This document shows, in pieces, positions 58,488 to 64,000 of a stretch of 64,000 nt of DNA. The stretch is taken from NCBI GenBank assembly GCA_002841315.1, contig PHEW01000001.1, forward strand, positions 484,853 through 548,852, read 5' to 3'. A model generated the notes under the pieces. It made no database searches. It worked only from the letters and a program-made list of their open reading frames with translations, and was not told the origin of the DNA. Every line of letters begins with the position of its first letter. The stretch's first letter is position 1. The DNA comes from Actinobacteria bacterium HGW-Actinobacteria-4. GTDB lineage: Bacteria > Actinomycetota > Actinomycetes > Actinomycetales > Demequinaceae. A program made the position numbers and the translations under genes.

Positions 58488-58901
58488 GTGAGCGCGGCAG
58501 CATCAGCGAGCGATATTGCGCAGTTGCGCCACGATCGCCGGGAGATGCGGCGCGAGCTTGCACGTGTGCGCTGGTGGCGCCAACTTGTTCAGGCCCGCCG
58601 AGAGCTCAGCATCGCAAGTATCGCTCAGCCGGGTACGGTTGAGTCTGTGGGAATCGATGCAACGTGGGAGGCGCTAGCCGCCGATGCCCCGACGTCCCGC
58701 GAACTCAGCGACGCAGTCTGGCCACAAGGCGACGCGCCCTCTGTCGCGAGCCTCGAAGAACTCGATAGTCTTGAGAAGCGCCTCGCCACCTACGAGTCGC
58801 GTGTTGCTCACAACCTCGATGCCGTGACGGCGGCGATGGTTGCTGCGATGGGTGCCGCGCAGCGGACAGTCGGCACCGCGAAGGAGCGGGACCATGCCTG
58901 A
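58488..58901 (+). CDS. Helical protein, possibly RsiG-like
   Basis: A 137-residue, mostly helical and charged protein. DIAQLRHDRREMRRELARVRWWRQLVQARREL near the N-terminus forms an amphipathic helix, and SLEELDSLEKRLATYESRVAHNLDAVTAAM a second one near the C-terminus. The segment R-x3-Q-x3-E partly matches the c-di-GMP-binding signature of RsiG anti-sigma factors (E-x3-S-x2-R-x3-Q-x3-D), but the upstream Glu and Ser are not in register. The RsiG reading is therefore tentative. GTG 58488 is the likely start. Its stop overlaps the crp start by 8 nt, so it shares that transcript. Confidence 0.5.
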   Translation: MSAAASASDIAQLRHDRREMRRELARVRWWRQLVQARRELSIASIAQPGTVESVGIDATWEALAADAPTSRELSDAVWPQGDAPSVASLEELDSLEKRLATYESRVAHNLDAVTAAMVAAMGAAQRTVGTAKERDHA

Positions 58902-59586
58902 GTCGGCACGCGAAGAACAGTTGTTGCGTTCATCGCCGCTGTTTGGTGGCATGGACGTCACGAATGCTCGATCGCTGATCGCCACCATGACACGCAGAGA
59001 GTTGCAGCGCGGGGACGTCATCTTCAATGAAGGCGACGACGGCGCCGCCCTCTACGTCATTGTGAAGGGCAAGGTGAAGCTTGCGCGTACCGCGCGTGAC
59101 GGTCGCCAGAACCTGCTTGCGCTGATGGGTGTGGGCGACATGGTCGGGGAACTGTCAGTATTTGACCCTGGCCCACGGTTGTCACGTGCACTCGCCGTCG
59201 AAGACTCGGTCGTTTACGAACTTCCCAAAGAGGTTCTCGATGTCTGGCTCGACGATCACCTCGACATGTCCAAGCACTTGTTGCGTGCCCTGGCTCAGCG
59301 GATTCGACGCACCACCAACACCATGGCGGACCTAGTGTTCTCCGACGTCCCTGGACGCGTGGCCAAGGCGATCCTTGACCTGGGCCACCGCTTTGGGCGC
59401 ATGGAGCGAGGCCACGTGACGGTGCGGCATGGCTTGACTCAGGAAGAGTTGGCGCAACTCACTGGCGCGTCACGGGAGACCGTTAACAAGGCGCTCGCGG
59501 ACTTCGCAGCGCGTGGTTGGATCGATGTGCACATCGGCTCCGTCGAGGTCTACGAACCCGAACGCCTACGCGCCAGGTCGCGTTAG
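58894..59586 (+). CDS. crp: Crp/Fnr-family regulator (GlxR-like)
   Basis: A 230-residue cyclic-nucleotide-type regulator. The N-terminal beta-barrel has GDVIFNEGDDGAALYVIVKGKVKLA and GELSVFDPGPRLSRALAVEDS, which includes the phosphate-binding Gly-Glu-x-Ser and Arg positions of cAMP receptors; the C-terminal helix-turn-helix is LTQEELAQLTGASRETVNKALADFAARGWI. No Cys cluster is present, so it is of the Crp/GlxR rather than the Fnr type. It would control carbon and respiratory genes in response to cAMP. AAGGAG lies 7 nt before the ATG. Confidence 0.92.
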   Translation: MPESAREEQLLRSSPLFGGMDVTNARSLIATMTRRELQRGDVIFNEGDDGAALYVIVKGKVKLARTARDGRQNLLALMGVGDMVGELSVFDPGPRLSRALAVEDSVVYELPKEVLDVWLDDHLDMSKHLLRALAQRIRRTTNTMADLVFSDVPGRVAKAILDLGHRFGRMERGHVTVRHGLTQEELAQLTGASRETVNKALADFAARGWIDVHIGSVEVYEPERLRARSR

Positions 59587-59590
59587 GCAC

Positions 59591-60073
59591 CTAGTCGGAG
59601 CTGGCGTCGGCGACCTCGACAATCAGTTCGACCTCGACGGGCGATCCGAGCGGCAGGGACGAGACTCCCACCGCTGAGCGCGCGTGCCGTCCAGACTCGC
59701 CAAAAACGTCGGCCAGTAGTTCCGACGCTGCGTTGAGAACACTGGGGTGGCCGGTGAAGCCTGGTGCGCTCGCAACATAGCCGGTGAGTCGCACAACACC
59801 GGTGATGGCATCCACTCCGCCCGCAAGGTGAGCGGCAGCAGCCACTGCGTTGACGAGGGCAATCACCGCGCACTCGGAAGCGCGGGCAACCGTGACGTGG
59901 CCAGACTCGTCGCCCACCACACCCGTGCAGGTCAGGACTCCGTCAACCATCGGAAGTTGGCCAGCTGTGTAGATGACGTTGCCCACTCGCCGTGCCGCGA
60001 CGTAACTGCCAGCCGGAGGTGGGGACGACGGGAGAGCAAGTCCGCGGGCCGCGAGCCGGTTGCTCGGCTTCAT
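59591..60073 (-). CDS. RidA-family (YjgF/YER057c/UK114) protein
   Basis: A 160-residue RidA-type protein: YVAARRVGNVIYTAGQLPMVDGVL near the N-terminus and RHARSAVGVSSLPLGSPVEVELIVEV at the C-terminus, where the Arg of canonical RidA (RxAVGV) is conserved. True RidA enzymes hydrolyse reactive enamines made by PLP enzymes. This is the longer actinobacterial form with a Ser-rich insertion near residue 20, encoded beside crp and ponA as in other Actinobacteria. It starts 3 nt after the DUF4177-like gene. Confidence 0.85.
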   Translation of the reverse strand: MKPSNRLAARGLALPSSPPPAGSYVAARRVGNVIYTAGQLPMVDGVLTCTGVVGDESGHVTVARASECAVIALVNAVAAAAHLAGGVDAITGVVRLTGYVASAPGFTGHPSVLNAASELLADVFGESGRHARSAVGVSSLPLGSPVEVELIVEVADASSD

Positions 60074-60076
60074 CGA

Positions 60077-60229
60077 TTACGCCTTGGGACGCTTCATGTA
60101 GGCCACAAGGCCGCCGGTGGGTCCCGTGACCACCTGCACCAGCTCCCAGCCGTCCTCACCCCATTGGTCGAGGATCTGTTTAGTAACATGGTCGATGAGC
60201 GGAACCGTCGCATACTCCCAAGAGGTCAT
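60077..60229 (-). CDS. DUF4177-like small protein
   Basis: A 50-residue protein starting MTSWEYATVPL and containing ILDQWGEDGWELVQVV and GGLVAYMKRP, the WEY...W-G-x-x-G-W-E-L pattern of DUF4177. TACGCT lies 6 nt before the ATG, giving a leaderless start and excluding the much longer open frame upstream, which crosses the ponA promoter. It leads a two-gene unit with the RidA-like gene. Function unknown. Confidence 0.8.
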   Translation of the reverse strand: MTSWEYATVPLIDHVTKQILDQWGEDGWELVQVVTGPTGGLVAYMKRPKA

Positions 60230-60290
60230 GAGACGAGCGTAACGCTTCCCCGCAACGTACAGCGAGAGCCGTACGTTAGGTAGTTCAACG

Positions 60291-60302
60291 TAAGGTTGGT
60301 TC
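60291..60302 (+). promoter_or_regulatory. Leaderless -10 element of the ponA gene
   Basis: TAAGGT (60291-60296) stands 6 nt before the ponA ATG, matching the TAnnnT-N6-start layout of many genes here. On the other strand the DUF4177-like gene starts with the same layout only 73 bp away. Confidence 0.55.
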
Positions 60303-62849
60303 ATGGGACTTTTTAGATCTGAGCGCGCGCGTCGAGACGGTCGTGTGACCGTGCCGCAGTTGCTGTCATCGCTCATGATGTTTGTTGCGTTCTCCATCAT
60401 CGGCGGATTCCTGATCGCAGGGCTCGCGTTACCCGCGGCGACTGTCGCGACATCCGCGGCAGAAGGCACGGCGGAACTGTTCGAAGAGCTCCCCAAGTCT
60501 CTTCAGAACGCCAACCTTCCCCAGCAGTCCAACATCTACGCCCGCGACGGCGAGACGCTGCTCGCGACATTTTTCTACCAGAACCGGGTCGTGGTGCCCC
60601 TTGAGCAGATCTCGCCATGGATGCAGAAGGCCGTGGTGGCTGTTGAAGACAAGCGCTTCTGGCAACACAACGGCGTTGACGGCGAGGGCCTTATGCGGGC
60701 CGTCTACATTAACCTGACTACTCCCGACTCGCCCGGAGCCTCGACGCTCACCCAGCAACTGGTGAAGAACACGTTGCTCCAGAACGCCGACGCCACTGGC
60801 GACCTCGACGCGATCGCGGATGCTACCGAGGTTTCGATGGCCCGCAAGATCCGCGAAATGCGCCTCGCACTCGCCTACGAAGAGAACGTGAACCGCCAAT
60901 ACGGCAAGGTCTGCACGGCGTCACCAGAGGTTGACTGCGGCAAGGAGCAGGTGCTCGAGCAGTACCTCAACATTGCTCAGTTCGGAACCCGCATCTACGG
61001 TGTCGAGTCTGCCGCGCAGTTCTACTTCAAGAAGCCAGCGGCCGAACTCACGGCCATCGAGGCGGCAACCATTGCGGGCATCACGCAGAACCCGTCCCGG
61101 TGGGACCCCGTTCGCAACCCCGAGAATGCCGAGACTCGCCGCAACACCGTCCTTCTGGTGATGTACGAGCAGGGGCATATCAATCGTGCCGAGTATGACG
61201 AGTACCGCCTGACTCCCATTGCAGACACCTTGACGCTGAACTACCCGCGTTCATCGTGCGCCGCAGCTACTGACGCCCCATTCTTCTGCGACTACATCAC
61301 CAAGATCATCGACAGGGACCCGGTGTTCAATGACCCCGACCTGCCCTGGACCGGTGCCGAGTTGCTGTACCGAGGCGGGCTTAACATTGTCACGACGTTG
61401 GACGTAGACAAGCAGAGAATCGCGAACGCCGAGCTAGAGCGAACGCTGCCCGCGAGTGACCCGAGTGGCTTTGCGATGGCCTTGGTTGCTCTGGACACTA
61501 CGACGGGCCAGATACTCTCGATGGCCCAGAACCGCGTATTCGACCCGTCGGCCGAGGCCCCCAATTCCACAGCTATCAACTACTCGGTGGACCGCGAGTA
61601 CGGTGGCTCCCGCGGGTTCTCGCCCGGATCAGTCTTTAAGCCGGTGTTGCTCGCTGAATGGCTTAACTCCGGACGTTCCCTGAACCAGGTAGTCAGCGGT
61701 GGAATCCGCGACTGGGAGCCGTCGTCGTGGCGGGCGTCGTGCCTAGGAGGCAACCCCTACACTGGCCGGCCCTGGCGCCCCGGCAACGTTGGTGGCACGA
61801 GTGCGCGCCAACAGACCGTACTGATGGCAACCGCCAACTCGGTGAACACTGCTTACGTTGCAATGACCAACCAACTCGATCTGTGCGCTGTTCGCGATAT
61901 GGCGGGCACGTTGGGCTTCCACCGCTCGGACGGCCTTGAGTTCGAGGTTGTTCCGTCCGCGACTCTTGGAACCCAGAACGCGTCTCCGCTCACCATGGCC
62001 TCCACGTACCAGACGTTCGCGAACGGTGGAGTCAACTGCAAGCCGATTGCGATCCTCAGCATCACCGACGCCAATGGCGAGGAGATCGCGGTACCGCAGG
62101 AAGACTGCCGCCGCGTCATCACCGAGGAGCTTTCCAACGGTGTTACCCATGCGTTGCGCGCCGTCATGACAGTGGGGTCAGGCCGTCCTCAGCAGCTTGC
62201 TGGCCGTGTGTCTGCCGGCAAGACGGGCACCTCTCAGAAGAACGCTCACACCTGGTTCGCGGGATACACCCCGGAAATCACGTCCATTGTGTGGCTCGGC
62301 CACCCGGACCGCGACGTGCCACAGCAGAGCATCACCTTCAACGGCAGGCGATACGGGTTTGTCTACGGCTCCACGTTGGCGTTGCCCACATGGAAACGCT
62401 TCATGGACCAAGCCCTCGCGGGCGTGCCTGCGTCCAACATGCCCACGGCATCGGCCACCATGCTCAATGGCGCGCTCTTGCGTGTACCCAACGTGGTGGG
62501 TATGGAAGAGAAGGAAGCGCAGCTCGAGATCAATGACGCGGGATTCGCCTACGCCAAGGATTCGGTTCTGTTGTTTAGCGACGCGTACCCGCCGGGAACC
62601 ATTGTTTCGCAACGGCCCGAGGCCGATTCGACATTGAACGGCGGCGGTACCGTCACCTACGTGATCGCTACCAACAAGCGACCCGCGTGGTGGACCAACT
62701 GGCCCGCGGGCTGGAACCCGAACGTGGCACCCGCTGACTGGTGGGGATCCACGTGGCCGCCACCTGAGTTCAACACGAACCCGCCCAACGGATGGAACCC
62801 GAACCCGCCGGACCCGGACCCGGATCCTGATCCGGTTCCGGACCCGTAA
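60303..62849 (+). CDS. ponA: Class A penicillin-binding protein with PASTA domain (PonA2-like)
   Basis: An 848-residue bifunctional cell-wall synthase. A membrane helix (residues ~20-48) precedes the glycosyltransferase domain, whose catalytic Glu is in VAVEDKRFWQHNGVD; STLTQQLVKN and ARKIREMRLA follow. The transpeptidase domain has S-x-x-K (SPGSVFKPV, Ser near 443), S-x-N (SVNTAY) and K-T-G (AGKTGTS, near 638). One PASTA domain (VPNVVGMEEKEAQLEINDAGF) and a Trp/Pro/Asp-rich tail end it. Its position before a metallophosphoesterase and after crp/ridA matches the ponA2 locus of Actinobacteria. Confidence 0.95.
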   Translation: MGLFRSERARRDGRVTVPQLLSSLMMFVAFSIIGGFLIAGLALPAATVATSAAEGTAELFEELPKSLQNANLPQQSNIYARDGETLLATFFYQNRVVVPLEQISPWMQKAVVAVEDKRFWQHNGVDGEGLMRAVYINLTTPDSPGASTLTQQLVKNTLLQNADATGDLDAIADATEVSMARKIREMRLALAYEENVNRQYGKVCTASPEVDCGKEQVLEQYLNIAQFGTRIYGVESAAQFYFKKPAAELTAIEAATIAGITQNPSRWDPVRNPENAETRRNTVLLVMYEQGHINRAEYDEYRLTPIADTLTLNYPRSSCAAATDAPFFCDYITKIIDRDPVFNDPDLPWTGAELLYRGGLNIVTTLDVDKQRIANAELERTLPASDPSGFAMALVALDTTTGQILSMAQNRVFDPSAEAPNSTAINYSVDREYGGSRGFSPGSVFKPVLLAEWLNSGRSLNQVVSGGIRDWEPSSWRASCLGGNPYTGRPWRPGNVGGTSARQQTVLMATANSVNTAYVAMTNQLDLCAVRDMAGTLGFHRSDGLEFEVVPSATLGTQNASPLTMASTYQTFANGGVNCKPIAILSITDANGEEIAVPQEDCRRVITEELSNGVTHALRAVMTVGSGRPQQLAGRVSAGKTGTSQKNAHTWFAGYTPEITSIVWLGHPDRDVPQQSITFNGRRYGFVYGSTLALPTWKRFMDQALAGVPASNMPTASATMLNGALLRVPNVVGMEEKEAQLEINDAGFAYAKDSVLLFSDAYPPGTIVSQRPEADSTLNGGGTVTYVIATNKRPAWWTNWPAGWNPNVAPADWWGSTWPPPEFNTNPPNGWNPNPPDPDPDPDPVPDP

Positions 62850-62856
62850 GGCCCGG

Positions 62857-63762
62857 GTGAGTCTGACGCCGCTCGCGGTCGCTGGCGGGATCGCGGCGGC
62901 TGGAGTGACCTGGGGTCTTGTGGAGGCTCGCGCCTACACGGTACGCAGGGTTGACGTTCCGGTACTTGCGCCCGGATCTTCTCCCGTGCGCGTGCTCCAC
63001 ATTTCTGACCTGCACGTGACGCCGCGGCAACGCGCGAAGTTGGCGTGGGTTCGCTCCCTCGCTGACGAGTCCCCAGACCTCGTGGTCAACACTGGCGACA
63101 ACCTCGCGCACATGGGTGCCGTGCCCAGCGTGCTCGAGGCTCTTGCGCCGCTGCTGCGGCTCCCTGGAGTCTTTGTTCACGGCTCTAACGATTACTTCGA
63201 ACCGCGTCCCACCAACCCGTTCGCGTACTTCGGCGGTCCGTCGCGTGTGAAGCATGACCCTCGCAGACTGCCAACCGATGCGTTGACAGGCGGTTTCGAA
63301 AGGCACGGCTGGCTCAATCTGAACAACAGTCGCGGTGTGCTCGATGTGGCGGGCCAGTCAATCAGTTTTGTGGGAATGGATGATCCTCACCTGGGCCGGG
63401 ATAGCGTGCTTGCGCAGTCGGGCGCTCACGGGGACCTTCACGTAGGGGTCGTGCATGCCCCTTACCGGCGTGCGCTCGAGGCGCTCCAGGCGGACGGGGC
63501 CAACCTCACGCTCGCGGGTCACACGCACGGTGGCCAGGTGTGTCTGCCTGGGTATGGAGCGCTGGTCACCAACTGCGATCTCGACACACGCAGGGCTAAG
63601 GGATTGCATGGGTGGCCCGGTGTGCGGCCCGATTCCACTGAGGGTCAGGAGAGCATGTGGCTTCACGTTTCGGCGGGCGTTGGGACGTCGCCGTATGTGC
63701 GTCTCAGGTTCGCCTGCCGGCCGGAGGCGACCCTGCTGACGCTGGTGGAGCGGTCGCTGTAA
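62857..63762 (+). CDS. Metallophosphoesterase, YaeI/YkuE-like
   Basis: A 301-residue metallophosphoesterase with an N-terminal hydrophobic segment (LAVAGGIAAAGVTWGL). Motifs: LHISDLHV (Asp, His), VNTGDNLAHMG (Asp), HGSNDYF (the N-D of the usual GNHD/E, with Ser for the first position), VVHAPYRRALE (His) and LAGHTHGGQVCLP (two His). This is the calcineurin-like family that cleaves phosphodiesters in lipids or nucleotides; a membrane-associated lipid phosphoesterase is plausible. GTG start, 7 nt after ponA, so probably in one operon. Confidence 0.88.
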   Translation: MSLTPLAVAGGIAAAGVTWGLVEARAYTVRRVDVPVLAPGSSPVRVLHISDLHVTPRQRAKLAWVRSLADESPDLVVNTGDNLAHMGAVPSVLEALAPLLRLPGVFVHGSNDYFEPRPTNPFAYFGGPSRVKHDPRRLPTDALTGGFERHGWLNLNNSRGVLDVAGQSISFVGMDDPHLGRDSVLAQSGAHGDLHVGVVHAPYRRALEALQADGANLTLAGHTHGGQVCLPGYGALVTNCDLDTRRAKGLHGWPGVRPDSTEGQESMWLHVSAGVGTSPYVRLRFACRPEATLLTLVERSL

Positions 63763-63824
63763 GGGAGCCCGCAGGGCCGTTTCGCTTTCGTGAGCTGGAA
63801 CGGATATCCTGAGCAGGCTCAAAT

Positions 63825-63901
<77 letters not shown>

Positions 63902-63924
63902 TTGTGATGTCTCAAGACATCGGA

Positions 63925-63957
63925 AACGGGTCGAACCTATGGGTTCGGCCCGTTTTT
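63925..63957 (+). terminator. Rho-independent terminator after tRNA-Pro
   Basis: A 13-bp stem (AACGGGTCGAACC with GGTTCGGCCCGTT, one G-T wobble) and a 4-nt loop are followed by a T-run (63953-63957). It is the only textbook hairpin plus T-run in the window. Confidence 0.9.
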
Positions 63958-64000
63958 GCGTCTTGGTGTGGGTCCTGGGGGTCTGCCGGTGGGTTGGTAG

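Noticed and set aside
60230..60496. N-terminal extension of the DUF4177-like protein to 139 residues
   Set aside because: It overlaps the ponA start region antisense, and the DUF4177 pattern starts exactly at MTSWEYATV with a leaderless promoter.

Overview
The window is high-GC DNA from a free-living actinobacterium. The evidence is the gene content: a GlnR-type orphan regulator, a GlxR/Crp-type regulator, ClpC, a two-module class A PBP with PASTA, RadA, MutY, and DUF4190, DUF4395, DUF2516 and DUF6458 membrane proteins. GTG and TTG starts are common, and many promoters look leaderless. The order nth - crp - ridA - ponA - metallophosphoesterase resembles the ponA2 neighbourhood of other Actinobacteria. 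A fermentative member of the Micrococcales (Cellulomonadaceae/Demequinaceae-like) fits best, because there is a GltD-type [FeFe] hydrogenase and a GH94 glycoside phosphorylase; this placement is inference. I see no IS element, prophage, CRISPR array or rRNA.

Layout. 1-5.4 kb: end of a PLP racemase gene, an LLM-class oxidoreductase overlapping a GH13 enzyme, two tandem DUF4190/septum-formation-like membrane proteins and a small integral membrane protein. 5.4-11 kb (minus strand): one operon with a 1058-residue NAD(P)-linked [FeFe] hydrogenase followed by a complete NitT/TauT-type ABC importer (lipoprotein, permease, ATPase). 11.4-14.4 kb: a DUF6458 protein, an ABC-F ATPase whose leader looks like a translational attenuator, an HNH protein and a dienelactone-hydrolase-like protein. 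14.4-20.3 kb: two aldo/keto reductases, a methyltransferase, two MerR regulators and an ArsR/SRPBCC pair. Three promoters here (two reductases and one MerR gene) share the same 19-bp-spacer architecture and so suggest a local MerR regulon. 20.4-24.1 kb: HAD phosphatase, FKBP and GH94 phosphorylase.

24.3-38.2 kb is a cell-surface polysaccharide region. It holds a GT4 glycosyltransferase, an unknown protein, an acyltransferase-3/SGNH O-acyltransferase, and enzymes that together resemble the WbpA-WbpB-WbpE-WbpD route to a UDP-2,3-diacetamido-2,3-dideoxy-glucuronic acid. Among them lies a 1600-residue secreted protein that joins a PGRP-type amidase, FG-GAP/VCBS repeats and a SpoIID/LytB domain.

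38.3-64 kb is mostly core genes: proC, an ABC-2 exporter, radA, mutY, a thermonuclease-like protein, a YghZ-like reductase, a decayed lipoprotein gene, a DUF559-like protein, clpC, dtd, a PIN/Phd toxin-antitoxin pair, ygfZ, a nitrobindin-like protein with a coupled 36-residue membrane peptide, DUF4395 with thioredoxin, glnR, nth, a possible RsiG-like protein, crp, ridA, ponA, a phosphoesterase and tRNA-Pro(CGG).

The observations most worth following are the hydrogenase-importer operon, the amidase-SpoIID fusion, the ABC-F leader in which a tiny ORF sits in the arm that pairs with the ribosome-binding site, the MerR regulon, and a 9-base word (GCATCGGCC) repeated far more often than expected, twice as a perfect 16-bp palindrome.
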